A stretch of DNA of 64,000 nucleotides from NCBI RefSeq assembly GCF_013141765.1, contig NZ_WHOD01000087.1, positions 124,001-188,000 of the forward strand, given 5' to 3'. This document shows positions 35,493-45,628 of the stretch, piece by piece (the stretch's first letter is position 1; the number at the start of each line of letters is the position of its first letter). The notes beneath the pieces were generated by a model. It made no database searches, was not told the DNA's origin, and saw nothing but the letters and a program-made list of their open reading frames with translations. The DNA comes from Paenibacillus foliorum. GTDB taxonomy: Bacteria > Bacillota > Bacilli > Paenibacillales > NBRC-103111. A program made the translations under genes and the position numbers.

Positions 35493-37274
35493 ATGATGTT
35501 AAAAACACACCATTGCGGAGCGCTTACCAAGGCGAACGTGGGAGAAACGGTTATTTTGAACGGTTGGGTACAAAGAAGACGCGACTTAGGAGGCGTATTG
35601 TTTATTGATTTGCGTGACCGGAGCGGGTTGGTTCAAATCGTATTTAACCCGGATTTCTCAGGCGAGGCGTTAACAACAGCTGACCGCGCGCGTAACGAGT
35701 TCGTGCTTGCAGTAAGCGGTAAAGTGGTTGAACGTGATGCGACAACTGTAAATGCGAACCTGGCAACAGGGGAGATTGAAATTCAAGTCACTGAGATTGA
35801 AATCTTGAACGCAGCTAAAAATCCTCCATTCTTCATCGAAGATGGCATTGAGATTGATGAGTCATTGCGTTTGAAGTATCGTTACTTGGATTTGCGTCGT
35901 CCTGAAATGCAGCGTTCCTTGGCACTTCGTTCAAAAGCAGCTAAGGTATTCCGCGATTTCCTTGACGAAAATAGCTTCCTAGAGGTTGAAACACCGATTT
36001 TAACAAAAAGCACACCGGAAGGCGCTCGTGACTATTTAGTTCCAAGCCGCGTTCATCCAGGTGAATTTTTTGCCCTACCGCAATCACCACAAATTTTCAA
36101 GCAGTTATTGATGGTAAGCGGTTTAGAGCGGTACTATCAGATCGCTCGTTGTTTCCGTGACGAGGATTTGCGTGCTGACCGTCAGCCAGAATTTACACAG
36201 GTCGACATTGAGACTTCCTTTATGTCACAGGATCAGCTGCTGGAGTTAATGGAAGAGCTTACGGTAAAACTGTTCAAAGTAACGACTGGAACTGATATTC
36301 CGCGTCCTTTCCAACGGATTAGCTATGCTGACGCAATGGGCAAATACGGCTCTGACAAGCCGGATCTGCGCTTTGGTCTTGAGCTTCAAGATGTATCGGA
36401 TATCGTAGTGAGCTCTGGTGTTAAAGTGTTTGCTAGTGTAGTGGAAAAAGGCGGTCAGGTTAAAGCGCTGAATGCTAAAGGCTGTGGAGCTTGGAGCCGT
36501 AAGGAGATTGATGATCTGGGCGTGTTTGCTTCACGTTATGGGGCGAAAGGTTTGGCGTGGGTTGTTCTGAAGGAAGGCGAGATGAAAGGGCCTATCGTGA
36601 AGTTCTTCTCCGAGCAGGAACTCGAAGCTTTGAAAGAACGACTGGGTGCGGAAGAAGGGGATTTGCTTCTGTTCTCCGCTGATACCAAAAAGGTTGTAGC
36701 GGATGTGCTTGGCAACCTTCGTTTGAAAATTGGACGCGAGCTTGGTCTTATTGACGAGAACGAATTCAAGTTTGCTTGGGTTGTTGACTTCCCATTGCTT
36801 GGCTATGATGAAGAAGCCAAACGTTATGTGGCAGAGCATCATCCGTTCACACGCCCTAAGGAAGAAGATCTGCATTTCTTCGACACAGATCCAGGACAAA
36901 TTCGCGCGCAGGCCTATGACCTTGTGTTAAACGGATATGAAGTGGGCGGAGGCTCCATGAGAATATACAAGCGCGAGGTACAGGAACAAATGTTTAGCGC
37001 GCTTGGGTTCTCCAAAGAAGAAGCTCAGGAGAAATTCGGCTTCTTACTTGAAGCCTTTGAATATGGAACACCTCCTCACGGTGGTATTGCTTTTGGATTT
37101 GACCGTTTGGTTATGTTAATTACTAAGCGCACGAACCTGCGTGAAATTATCGCCTTCCCAAAAACAGCGAGTGCAACAGACCTTCTTACAGATGCACCAG
37201 GTACGGTTGATGATAAGCAGCTGGAGCAATTGTCCATTCGTGTAGCATTGAAGCAGCCTGCTTCCAAAGCATAA
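35493..37274 (+). CDS. aspS: Aspartyl-tRNA synthetase
   Basis: The protein has 593 residues from the ATG at 35493 (TTGGAGG upstream). It is a class IIb enzyme. An N-terminal OB anticodon domain ([23 protein letters not shown]) leads to the catalytic core with [15 protein letters not shown] and [20 protein letters not shown]. Motif 2 is [21 protein letters not shown], within a block ending TQVD. A bacterial GAD insertion lies at ~290-420. Motif 3 is [14 protein letters not shown]. No separate leader is present; it shares the hisS T-box transcript. Confidence 0.98.
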   Translation: MMLKTHHCGALTKANVGETVILNGWVQRRRDLGGVLFIDLRDRSGLVQIVFNPDFSGEALTTADRARNEFVLAVSGKVVERDATTVNANLATGEIEIQVTEIEILNAAKNPPFFIEDGIEIDESLRLKYRYLDLRRPEMQRSLALRSKAAKVFRDFLDENSFLEVETPILTKSTPEGARDYLVPSRVHPGEFFALPQSPQIFKQLLMVSGLERYYQIARCFRDEDLRADRQPEFTQVDIETSFMSQDQLLELMEELTVKLFKVTTGTDIPRPFQRISYADAMGKYGSDKPDLRFGLELQDVSDIVVSSGVKVFASVVEKGGQVKALNAKGCGAWSRKEIDDLGVFASRYGAKGLAWVVLKEGEMKGPIVKFFSEQELEALKERLGAEEGDLLLFSADTKKVVADVLGNLRLKIGRELGLIDENEFKFAWVVDFPLLGYDEEAKRYVAEHHPFTRPKEEDLHFFDTDPGQIRAQAYDLVLNGYEVGGGSMRIYKREVQEQMFSALGFSKEEAQEKFGFLLEAFEYGTPPHGGIAFGFDRLVMLITKRTNLREIIAFPKTASATDLLTDAPGTVDDKQLEQLSIRVALKQPASKA

Positions 37275-37298
37275 GATTAAATGAAGGGGGGCAGCCCA

Positions 37299-38048
37299 AT
37301 GCTGCACCAGTTTTCGAGAACAGAGCTCGCTATCGGGCCCGAAGGCTTGGAGGTAATGCGTAACAGCTGTGTGGCCGTTCTTGGTATTGGCGGAGTCGGC
37401 GCTATTGCTGCTGAAGCATTGGCCCGTACAGGCGTTGGACGTTTGATTCTGATCGACAAGGATGTCGTAGACATTACGAATATCAATCGTCAGGTTCATG
37501 CCCTTGTGTCGACGATAGGCCAGCCTAAAGCGGATTTAATGCGCGACCGAATTTTGCAAATTAATCCGGAATGTGATGTCACATCGTTGCGGATGTTTTA
37601 CACGGAAGAAACCTATGAGCAGCTGTTCGCCTATCCGCTTGATTATGTAATTGATGCTTCGGATACGATAAGCTACAAAATCCATCTAATCAAACAGTGT
37701 CTGGAGCGGAAGATTCCGATCATTTCCAGCATGGGTGCTGCCAACAAGATGGATCCTACGAAGTTTCAAGTGGCGGACATCTCCAAAACGTCAATGGATC
37801 CATTAGCTCGTGTCATTCGACATAAGCTGCGTAAAGAAGGCATTAAGAAGGGCGTAAAGGTAGTTTTCTCGACCGAACAGCCGATCAAGCCACGTGAGGA
37901 TGTTACTCAACGGATCGTGCCGCAAAATGCCCCTGAAATCCGTAAGGCGCAGCAGCCACCTGCAAGTAATGCATTTGTGCCGCCAGTTGCTGGATTAATT
38001 GCAGTCAGCGTTGTGGTGAAGGATTTGCTGGACAAAGCGAATCTATAG
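37299..38048 (+). CDS. tcdA: tRNA threonylcarbamoyladenosine dehydratase
   Basis: The protein has 249 residues from the ATG at 37299 preceded by GAAGGGGGG. It is an E1-like ThiF/MoeB-family ATPase that cyclises t6A37 to ct6A37. The ATP-binding loop is VAVLGIGGVGAIAAEALAR (~residues 24-42). DKDVVDITNINRQVHA carries the conserved Asp and Arg, and DASDTISYKIHLIKQC follows. The aspS-tcdA(yrvM)-rarA(yrvN) order matches B. subtilis. Unlike ThiF/MoeB it has no C-terminal rhodanese-type extension. Confidence 0.95.
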   Translation: MLHQFSRTELAIGPEGLEVMRNSCVAVLGIGGVGAIAAEALARTGVGRLILIDKDVVDITNINRQVHALVSTIGQPKADLMRDRILQINPECDVTSLRMFYTEETYEQLFAYPLDYVIDASDTISYKIHLIKQCLERKIPIISSMGAANKMDPTKFQVADISKTSMDPLARVIRHKLRKEGIKKGVKVVFSTEQPIKPREDVTQRIVPQNAPEIRKAQQPPASNAFVPPVAGLIAVSVVVKDLLDKANL

Positions 38049-38068
38049 ATTAGAGATCGATTCTATTG

Positions 38069-38115
38069 AAAGCATGTTTCACAGAGCTGTTGGCTCTGTG
38101 AAGCATGCTTTTTTA
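38069..38115 (+). terminator. Terminator of the hisS-aspS-tcdA operon
   Basis: A long stem, AAGCATG..TTTCACAGAGC with GCTCTGTGAA.GCATGCTT, is followed by a T-run. Confidence 0.95.
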
Positions 38116-38198
38116 GATTTAAGAAAGGATATGTTTTGGGGTTTGGGTAAGCGAATGAAGCTCTTAGTTAGCACATATAAGTACCTAGATAATTGAGC

Positions 38199-38380
38199 GG
38201 AACTGAGAGTTCCTTTATTTAATCTGAGTGCTCCAATTTAAGGCGATAGCGGAAGCAGGAATTCCTTTATCTGGGTGAAATGGGGTCTGTATGCACAAAA
38301 ACACATGAATAAAGGAACTAGCACTTCCGTTACTTCTCTGTTATTGGTGCAGCTCAGGCGATAAAGGAACTAGAATTTCC
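38199..38380. repeat. Four short inverted repeats of a GGAAct-n3-agTTCC family
   Basis: Palindromic 15-mers occur at 38199-38213 (GGAACTGAGAGTTCC), 38251-38265 (GGAAGCAGGAATTCC), 38314-38328 (GGAACTAGCACTTCC) and 38366-38380 (GGAACTAGAATTTCC). They are flanked by AAAGG or CCTTTAT, and spacing is ~50-60 bp. They fill most of the gap between tcdA and rarA; no gene is seen there. Confidence 0.8.
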
Positions 38381-38390
38381 GCAATCCTGA

Positions 38391-38420
38391 TTGACAGTCA
38401 GTCAGGGTAATCGCTATACA
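38391..38420 (+). promoter_or_regulatory. Promoter of rarA
   Basis: TTGACA (38391-38396), 18 bp, TATACA (38415-38420). A second TTTATAAT at ~38454-38461 may also act as a -10. Confidence 0.6.
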
Positions 38421-38523
38421 TTTTTGTCAGACTTTGTTTATTTATTAATGTCATTTATAATAGAGTAGTAATAGAGTTGACCATTAGGAGCCTTACCATT
38501 TCAAACAAGGTTGTGAATATAGA

Positions 38524-39849
38524 ATGGATTTGTTTTCATTGGCGGCGGAGGAGAGTGCTTTAGGTAAGCTGCTGGCGGATCGTATGAGGCCGGTGACGCT
38601 GGATGAATATATCGGCCAAGAGCATATAGTTGGCCATGGGAAGCTGCTGCGGAGGGCGATTGAAGCAGACCAGGTTTCCTCGATACTGTTGTATGGACCA
38701 CCTGGTACAGGCAAAACAACACTCGCTAACATCATTTCTCACGCGACGAAGGGTTCTTTCGTTAAACTAAATGCAGTAGATGCTACTGTAAAAGAAGTTC
38801 GCGAAGTAATTGAACAAGCTAAAAATAATAAAGATCTGTATGGACGTAAAACGATTTTGTTCTTAGATGAGGTGCATCGATTCAATACATCGAGGCAGGA
38901 TGCCCTGCTTCCGGCCGTGGAGCAGGGGATCATTATTTTCATCGGCGCGACGACAGAGAACCCGTTTCACCATGTGAACGGGGCTCTACTGTCGCGCTCC
39001 ACGCTCTTCGAGCTGCACGCGCTGACGCACAAGCATTCGCTTGCGGCTTTGCACCGCGCGCTTACCGACCGCGAGCGCGGCCTCGGGTCGCTGCCGCTCC
39101 AGGCCGCGGATGAGGCGCTTGCGCATATGGCGCGCATGGCCGGCGGAGATATCCGCCGTGCGCTCAATGCGCTCGAGCTTGCCGCGTTGACGACTCCGCC
39201 CGATTCCAGCGGCGTCGTCAACATAACCCTGGAGGTCGCCGAGGAATCCATCCGGCGACCGACCGTGAAAGCCGACGAGTCGACGCAGTACGACGTCTTG
39301 TCGGCCTTTCACAAGAGCGTGCGCGGCTCCAGCGATGCCGCGCTGTTCTGGTTCCTCTATGCCGTCGAGAAGCTCGGCATGGATCCTATGACCTTCCTGC
39401 GCCGCCTGATAGTAGCCAGCAGCGAGGATATCGGCCTAGCGAACCCTCAGGCCATGGTGCAAGCAGTGACGGCGATGGATGCCTATCACAAGATTGGCTG
39501 GCCCGAATCCAAGTATGTCATCGCCCAAGCTATCTTGTTCGCCGTAGAGAGTCCCAAATCGAATGCGATTCCTATCGCTATCGGGAAGGTAATGAATGCC
39601 ATCGAGTCACTAGGCGCTGCAGAGGTTCCTATGCATTTGCGAGACACGCATTACAAGGGAGCAGAGAAGCTTGGGCATGTAGGGTATAAATATCCGCATG
39701 ACTATCCGGGACATTATGTGGAGCAGAATTATGTTCCAGATCGAATAAAAGGACGTTATTTTTATGAAGCCTCCCAACAGGGGATGGAGGAGAAAATAGG
39801 GCACAACCAAGAGCGAAGAAAAAAGCAACAGCAGCAGAAACAGCCATAA
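38524..39849 (+). CDS. rarA: Replication-associated recombination ATPase RarA (MgsA)
   Basis: The protein has 441 residues and is an AAA+ clamp-loader-like ATPase acting at stalled forks. Its start is MDLFSLAAEESALGKLLADR then MRPVTLDEYIGQEHI. Walker A is YGPPGTGKTTLAN (~residues 59-71), Walker B ILFLDEVHRFN (~117) and sensor 1 IFIGATTENPF. The C-terminal domain has DPMTFLRRLIVASSEDIGLANP and the closing KYPHDYPGHYVEQ region. The tail is rich in Gln and Lys. The middle (~38940-39480) is far more GC-rich than both ends (45 of 60 bases G/C at 39061-39120 against 21 of 60 at 38761-38820) while the reading frame and motifs stay intact. Confidence 0.96.
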   Translation: MDLFSLAAEESALGKLLADRMRPVTLDEYIGQEHIVGHGKLLRRAIEADQVSSILLYGPPGTGKTTLANIISHATKGSFVKLNAVDATVKEVREVIEQAKNNKDLYGRKTILFLDEVHRFNTSRQDALLPAVEQGIIIFIGATTENPFHHVNGALLSRSTLFELHALTHKHSLAALHRALTDRERGLGSLPLQAADEALAHMARMAGGDIRRALNALELAALTTPPDSSGVVNITLEVAEESIRRPTVKADESTQYDVLSAFHKSVRGSSDAALFWFLYAVEKLGMDPMTFLRRLIVASSEDIGLANPQAMVQAVTAMDAYHKIGWPESKYVIAQAILFAVESPKSNAIPIAIGKVMNAIESLGAAEVPMHLRDTHYKGAEKLGHVGYKYPHDYPGHYVEQNYVPDRIKGRYFYEASQQGMEEKIGHNQERRKKQQQQKQP

Positions 39850-40009
39850 TTGGTCAAGCAGGTTCATTTTTCGCCTATTTAAGGCCATTTTCGCCCTTAA
39901 GTTTAATTAGTTCAAGCTATTACGGCCTAATTTCGTTAGTTTTGAGCATACCTTGCGGTTTGACTGTATAGCTTAATAATATATAATTTATATATACTGT
40001 ACTATTAGC

Positions 40010-40106
40010 GGTTGTTCAAAAAGTCTTCTTTTGATCACGAAGCTTTTCAGGAAGCTTATTTCACATCGAATCTTGCATACACTTTCGAAGTTGACTTTTT
40101 GAACAC
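40010..40106. repeat. MITE-like palindromic element, copy 1
   Basis: The ends are inverted repeats GTTGTTCAAAAAGTC (40011-40025) and GACTTTTTGAACAC (40093-40106). The core contains GATCACGAAG, AGGAAGCTTATT and ATCGAATCTTGCAT, shared with the copy at 43451-43573. It encodes no protein. The flanks TACTATTA(g/a)CGGTTGTT repeat at both sides (40000 and 40108). Confidence 0.85.
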
Positions 40107-40117
40107 GTACTATTAAC

Positions 40118-40236
40118 GGTTGTTTATGAGTCCACTTTAATAATGAAGAATAGCAAGCAGCTTGGCAACGAAGCTTGAATTTGTCAGCCTTGTCTCATTT
40201 ACTTGGTTCTGAAAGCGGACTTTTTAAACGGTAATT
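40118..40236. repeat. MITE-like element, degenerate neighbouring copy
   Basis: It begins GGTTGTTTATGAGTCC and ends GGACTTTTTAAACGG, a decayed version of the same terminal inverted repeat, abutting copy 1. The core is only loosely similar (GAAGCTT, CTCATTTA). Together the copies fill the 39850-40335 gap, in which I see no gene. Confidence 0.6.
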
Positions 40237-40335
40237 ATTTAATCGACTTTATAAACTTATTTAAAAGTCGCAAAAAAATTGTGAATTTAAGGGAGGTGTA
40301 CCTATTCACTTCGAGAGAGGGGAATAGGAAATTCA

Positions 40336-41679
40336 TTGAGTAGTGACCCTTTACCGATACTCTTGAATTTAGGTTTAGTATTGCTTTTGGTATTTGTTAA
40401 CGGTTTTTTCGTAGCAGCAGAGTTTGCTATGGTCAAAGTCCGCAACAGCAGGATCGACACGCTGGCGCAGGAAGGAAACCGAAATGCCAAGTTTGCCAAA
40501 ATAGTAATGAGTAACATGAATGCTTACTTATCAGCCTGCCAACTGGGAATCACATTAGCGTCCCTTGCGTTAGGCTGGATTGGCGAACCCGCAATTGCTG
40601 ATCTACTCAAGCCGGTGCTGCTTCCGCTACAATTCCCTGAAGCGGTCGTTCATACGATATCCTTCGTGATCGCTTTTACAATTATTACGGCCTTTCATAT
40701 AACGTTAGGCGAGCAGTTTCCCAAAACATACGCGATCCGTATGTCTGAGAAAGTAACCTTATTATCTGCAGGACCTTTAGTATTCCTTTATAAGCTGATG
40801 TACCCTTTCATTTGGTTTCTTAACGGCATATCCAATTGGATGCTGCGCAGAGCGGGAATTGAACCTACGGATGAGCATGATACGGCGCATACGGAAGAAG
40901 AAATTCGTGGTTTGATGAAGGAAAGTAATAAAAGCGGACTTATTGATAATACTGAATTAACGCTGATGGACAATATTTTTGATTTTGCTGAAACGAATGC
41001 ACGGGAGATTATGATTCCTAGAATGGAAATGGTTTGTTTATATTCAAACTTATCCTACGAGGAAAACCGTCTCATTGCCGTTACAGAAATGCATACACGC
41101 TACCCAGTGTGTGATCCGGATAAGGATAATATTATTGGGTTCGTCCATATCAAAGATTTGTTGAAATCAGACCGCGGAATAGAAAATATTAAAAGTATCA
41201 TCAGGCCCATAACCAAAGTTCCTGAATCGATGCAAATCAGTGCATTGCTTAAGCTGATGCAAAAAAAGAAAACACAAATGGCATTGCTGATTGATGAATA
41301 CGGAGGTACCTCCGGACTAGTCACCTTCGAGGATATTATTGAAGAGATTGTCGGCGAGGTCCAGGATGAATTTGATGAAGAACGACCGCAAATTGAAAAA
41401 AGAGACGACAATACACATTCGATAGACGGCCGTATGTTAATTGAGGAAGTGAACAGCTACTTCGGTATCGAAATTGAATCGGATGATTACGATACGATCG
41501 GTGGTTGGATTTATTCTCAAGTGGAAATACCGCCTAAGAGAGAGCAGCGGATTGGTTATAATGATTCATATGAATTTATAATAGACGAAACGGATCAGCT
41601 CCGGATTTCTCGTGTTCTCGTTATTAAGAGAGGGCAGGAGGAGCAAGCAGAACCTGAACCCGAACCCATAAGCGTATAA
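40336..41679 (+). CDS. CNNM/CorC-type membrane protein with CBS domains (hemolysin-family)
   Basis: The protein has 447 residues from a TTG start with TAGGAA upstream. There is an N-terminal DUF21/CNNM domain of about four helices: NLGLVLLLVFVNGFFVAAEF with RNSRIDTLAQEGN, and SACQLGITLASLALGWIGEP. Two CBS modules follow at ~215-345 (IMIPRMEMVCLYSN...YPVCDPDKDNIIGFVHIKDLL, and MALLIDEYGGTSGLVTFEDIIEEIVG). A C-terminal CorC_HlyC domain ends the protein (IDGRMLIEEVNSYFGIEI). Relatives export Mg2+ or are annotated as hemolysin; magnesium or cobalt efflux is the likeliest role. A bidirectional terminator separates it from mnmA. Confidence 0.92.
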   Translation: MSSDPLPILLNLGLVLLLVFVNGFFVAAEFAMVKVRNSRIDTLAQEGNRNAKFAKIVMSNMNAYLSACQLGITLASLALGWIGEPAIADLLKPVLLPLQFPEAVVHTISFVIAFTIITAFHITLGEQFPKTYAIRMSEKVTLLSAGPLVFLYKLMYPFIWFLNGISNWMLRRAGIEPTDEHDTAHTEEEIRGLMKESNKSGLIDNTELTLMDNIFDFAETNAREIMIPRMEMVCLYSNLSYEENRLIAVTEMHTRYPVCDPDKDNIIGFVHIKDLLKSDRGIENIKSIIRPITKVPESMQISALLKLMQKKKTQMALLIDEYGGTSGLVTFEDIIEEIVGEVQDEFDEERPQIEKRDDNTHSIDGRMLIEEVNSYFGIEIESDDYDTIGGWIYSQVEIPPKREQRIGYNDSYEFIIDETDQLRISRVLVIKRGQEEQAEPEPEPISV

Positions 41680-41691
41680 GCTTAAGACTAT

Positions 41692-41741
41692 AAAAAAACC
41701 ATTCCCGTTCACATTCAAGATGTGCGCAGGAATGGTTTTTT
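41692..41741. terminator. Bidirectional terminator between the CBS-membrane gene and mnmA
   Basis: AAAAAACCATTCC and GGAATGGTTTTTT arms lie between convergent genes, with runs of A and T on both sides. Confidence 0.9.
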
Positions 41742-41769
41742 GTTGTATTGTGTACTTAGCAGGCAACAG

Positions 41770-42882
<1,113 letters not shown>

Positions 42883-42898
42883 TTACGTTACCTTTCAT

Positions 42899-42927
42899 AT
42901 TATACATAGGTTCTCAGTATAAATAAA
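42899..42927 (-). promoter_or_regulatory. Possible promoter of mnmA
   Basis: On the minus strand TTTATT and TATAAT are 17 bp apart, ~40 bp before the mnmA start. The -35 is poor. Confidence 0.45.
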
Positions 42928-43028
42928 ATATTTCATCAATATGTCAAGGTTTTTCTCCCAAAATACAGGGATATGTGATACCATATAAAAGATACATAAA
43001 TGTATGAAATGTAAATGAGGTGCACTAT

Positions 43029-43448
43029 TTGAAGATTTCTACTAAAGGCCGCTATGGACTAACCATCATGATGGAACTTGCAACCAGAGTTGGAGAAGGC
43101 CCCACCTCTTTGAAAAGCATTGCCGAGAAGCATCAGCTCTCTGAGCATTATTTAGAGCAATTGGTTGCTCCTTTACGAAATGCAGGTTTGGTCAAAAGTA
43201 TTCGAGGCGCTTACGGTGGGTACATTCTTTCGAAAACGTCGGATCAGATTTCTGCTGGTGATGTGATTCGTGTTTTAGAGGGGCCTATCAGCCCAGTTGA
43301 TTTCACTGAAGAAGACGACCCAGCTAAGCGTGATTTATGGGTGCGTATTCGTGACAGCATTGCAGGAGTTCTGGATTCCACCACTTTGGAAGATCTAATC
43401 AGCTTCAAGGATCAAGGCGTTCACGATAATTATATGTTCTATATTTAA
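43029..43448 (+). CDS. cymR: Rrf2-family regulator of cysteine metabolism, CymR
   Basis: The protein has 139 residues from the TTG at 43029, giving the family start MKISTKGRYGLTIMMELA; GAGGTG lies 8 bp before it. The winged-helix region contains SLKSIAEKHQLSEHYLEQLV and the wing LVKSIRGAYGGYILSK. It has no cysteine at all, unlike Fe-S Rrf2 members such as IscR and NsrR, which fits CymR. B. subtilis CymR represses sulfur-assimilation genes together with CysK. Its place directly before the cysteine desulfurase gene is conserved. Confidence 0.92.
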   Translation: MKISTKGRYGLTIMMELATRVGEGPTSLKSIAEKHQLSEHYLEQLVAPLRNAGLVKSIRGAYGGYILSKTSDQISAGDVIRVLEGPISPVDFTEEDDPAKRDLWVRIRDSIAGVLDSTTLEDLISFKDQGVHDNYMFYI

Positions 43449-43450
43449 GA

Positions 43451-43573
43451 GGTTGTTCAAAAAGTCACCTTTTGAGATCACGAAGTGTCTCAGGGAGCTT
43501 ATTCGAAATCGAATCTTGCATTCACCTTCGAAGTCCGTTGCTCATTTAGGTTTTGTTAACTTTTTGAACACGA
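43451..43573. repeat. MITE-like palindromic element, copy 2 (between cymR and iscS)
   Basis: It starts GGTTGTTCAAAAAGTC (43451-43466) and ends AACTTTTTGAACACG (43559-43573). The core shares ATCACGAAG, CAGGGAGCTTATT, ATCGAATCTTGCATTCAC and CTTCGAAGT with copy 1. It lies 2 bp after the cymR stop and ~33 bp before iscS, so it will be transcribed if the two genes form an operon. Confidence 0.85.
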
Positions 43574-43606
43574 AATTAAAGGAATCTTCATGAAGACGGA
43601 GTCGTT

Positions 43607-44755
43607 ATGACAATTATTTATTTGGATTATGCAGCTACAACACCGGTTCTTCCTGAGGTAGTAGATGCGATGCTTCCTTACTTCACAGGTTTGTATGGGA
43701 ATGCATCAAGTACACACAGCGCAGGAAGAGAAGCACGCGCTGCTATACATCAAGCTAGAGATAACATTGCCTCTTTTGTAGGCTGCGCACCCTCGCAGCT
43801 CGTTTTTACGAGCGGGGGCACGGAGAGCAATAACATGGCTCTCTTTGGTGCTGCGGCTGCTCAAGCAGGCAAGGGGAAGCATATTATTACCACACAAACC
43901 GAACATCATGCCGTACTTCATACAAGTGAACATTTGGAGAAGCTCGGGTATGAGGTTACTTATCTGCCAGTAGACACGACAGGCCGGATCCGGCTGGATG
44001 ATTTGCAGCAAGCTCTACGTCCAGATACTATTTTAATCAGTATTATGTACGTAAATAATGAAGTTGGAACTATGCAGCCTCTGCAACAAATAGGAGAGCT
44101 TGCTAGATCTAAAGGAATCATTTTTCATGTAGACGCTGTGCAAGCCTTAGGACATATTCCGATTGACTTGAACCGGCTGCCGGTTGATTTAATGAGCTTT
44201 AGCGCTCATAAGCTTCATGGACCTAAAGGAATCGGAGCACTATATATAGCGAAGCATGCTAAGCTGGAGCCGTTTATGTATGGCGGCAATCAAGAGAGAA
44301 AACGCCGGGCCGGAACTGAAAATACCGCTGCAATTGCAGGATTTTCAAAAGCCGTAAAAATTATAGATAGCAACATGTATGAAATGCAACAAAAGATGGA
44401 AAAGCTACGTTTAGAAATGGTAACGAGGCTCGAGCAGCTGTTAGGAATTGAACAGTTTGTAATTAATGGTCATCCTGTCGAACGGCTTCCGCACATTTTA
44501 AATATTAGTTTTCCAGGAGTATCAACAGAATCCATGCTGATGAATTTGGATCTTGAAGGGATTGCTGCTGCAAGTGGCTCTGCCTGTACATCTGGCTCTT
44601 TAGAAGTATCGCATGTGCTGAAGGCTATGAAGCTCTCAGAAGAGGTTATGAAGTCAGCAGTACGCTTTAGCTTTGGCTTGGGAACTACATCCAAAGAGAT
44701 CGAAATTACTGCTCATAAAATTGCAACCATCGTGAACCGTATCCGTAATAATTAG
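43607..44755 (+). CDS. iscS: Cysteine desulfurase (IscS/NifS family)
   Basis: The protein has 382 residues. It is a PLP enzyme that takes sulfur from cysteine as a persulfide for tRNA thiolation (with MnmA) and Fe-S clusters. IYLDYAATTPVLPEV is the N-terminal signature, and TSGGTESNNMAL binds PLP phosphate. The PLP lysine is Lys202 in SFSAHKLHGPKGIG, and the catalytic loop Cys is ~Cys327 in ASGSACTSGSLEVSHVL. It corresponds by position to B. subtilis YrvO, the partner of MnmA, which is encoded 0.7 kb away on the other strand. Confidence 0.96.
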   Translation: MTIIYLDYAATTPVLPEVVDAMLPYFTGLYGNASSTHSAGREARAAIHQARDNIASFVGCAPSQLVFTSGGTESNNMALFGAAAAQAGKGKHIITTQTEHHAVLHTSEHLEKLGYEVTYLPVDTTGRIRLDDLQQALRPDTILISIMYVNNEVGTMQPLQQIGELARSKGIIFHVDAVQALGHIPIDLNRLPVDLMSFSAHKLHGPKGIGALYIAKHAKLEPFMYGGNQERKRRAGTENTAAIAGFSKAVKIIDSNMYEMQQKMEKLRLEMVTRLEQLLGIEQFVINGHPVERLPHILNISFPGVSTESMLMNLDLEGIAAASGSACTSGSLEVSHVLKAMKLSEEVMKSAVRFSFGLGTTSKEIEITAHKIATIVNRIRNN

Positions 44756-44801
44756 TAAGCTAATCACTAATTAATAGCTGCTGTTCTGGAGGAAGTCTTC
44801 A

Positions 44802-45323
44802 TTGAAAAGAGCGCGTAATGTAATCGGATTGCCGATAATATGTGTGCAATCAGGCAAACAAGTAGGTATCGCGAAGGACCTTCTTATGGGTGATGAGTGG
44901 CATATTGAAGCAGTGCTTCTGGAAACCAAGCATTGGTTCTCCTCTACAAGCTGCATCCTGTGGAAAGATGTCATTTCTTTGGGTGAGGACGCTATTACAA
45001 TTGATAATGAAGAGGCAATCAGCCGGTTGGATGAAAGTCTGGCTTATACTTCTATACTCAATGGCGACCGTAAAGTGACAGGGATGCCGGTACTAACGGT
45101 GAATGGCCAGCAATTGGGAGTCGTAGATGATGTTTATTTAGACCAAGATCTGGGTAATAATGTAATAGGATATGAATTGACCGAGGGTTTCATTTCTGAT
45201 TGGAAGGAAGGGCGCAAGTGGTTGCCTTTGCCGGAATCCGTAACTTTGGGTGAGGACGCGATAATTGTACCCGTTCATTGTAATGAGTTATTAGAAGAAA
45301 TCTTCATATCAAAAGAAGAATAG
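44802..45323 (+). CDS. yrrD: PRC-barrel domain protein (YrrD-like)
   Basis: The protein has 173 residues from a TTG with a strong CTGGAGGAAG site. It has two PRC-barrel-like halves: residues ~5-80 (IGLPIICVQSGKQVGIAKDLL) and ~90-165 (VTGMPVLTVNGQQLGVVDDVYL). PRC barrels mediate protein-protein contacts in electron transfer and RNA processing. YrrD of B. subtilis sits at the same locus. The function is unknown. Confidence 0.88.
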   Translation: MKRARNVIGLPIICVQSGKQVGIAKDLLMGDEWHIEAVLLETKHWFSSTSCILWKDVISLGEDAITIDNEEAISRLDESLAYTSILNGDRKVTGMPVLTVNGQQLGVVDDVYLDQDLGNNVIGYELTEGFISDWKEGRKWLPLPESVTLGEDAIIVPVHCNELLEEIFISKEE

Positions 45324-45332
45324 GGTGATTTT

Positions 45333-45530
45333 ATGTTACGTTGTCCAAATTGTAACTCCAAAGACATTGGAAAAATTGGTTCCCATCAGTTTTATTGCTG
45401 GGGCTGCTTTATTGAATTAACCGTCAATGGAGAAAAGATGTCCGTCTATCAAGTAGAAGAAGATGGAACACTGAGTTCTCTAGACGATTTGTTTTTTGAG
45501 GAAGAAATGCCTCAAGTACATGCAAATTAA
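45333..45530 (+). CDS. Small zinc-ribbon protein
   Basis: The protein has 65 residues, 9 bp after the PRC-barrel gene, so likely co-transcribed. Two CxxC pairs (LRCPNCNSKDIG at residues ~3-14 and FYCWGCFIEL at ~20-30) make a zinc ribbon. The remainder is acidic (VEEDGTLSSLDDLFFEEE). No function is recognised; similar short proteins follow yrrD in relatives (recollection, not checked). Confidence 0.8.
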   Translation: MLRCPNCNSKDIGKIGSHQFYCWGCFIELTVNGEKMSVYQVEEDGTLSSLDDLFFEEEMPQVHAN

Positions 45531-45556
45531 TGGTTTACCGGATATTATAGACACTT

Positions 45557-45628
45557 AAATCGTATCAGCTCCCGAAACCTTACTTATAGGTAAACGGATG
45601 GAGCAGGATGCGATTTTTTTCTGTTTAT
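45557..45628 (+). terminator. Terminator after the zinc-ribbon gene
   Basis: ATCGTATCAGCTCC and GGAGCAGGATGCGAT arms (imperfect, with mismatches) enclose ~30 bases and precede TTTTTTT. The rest of the gap to 45859 shows no gene. Confidence 0.75.

Noticed and set aside
38967-39312. Minus-strand ORFs in the middle of rarA
   Set aside because: Composition artefacts of the GC-rich segment opposite conserved AAA+ motifs.
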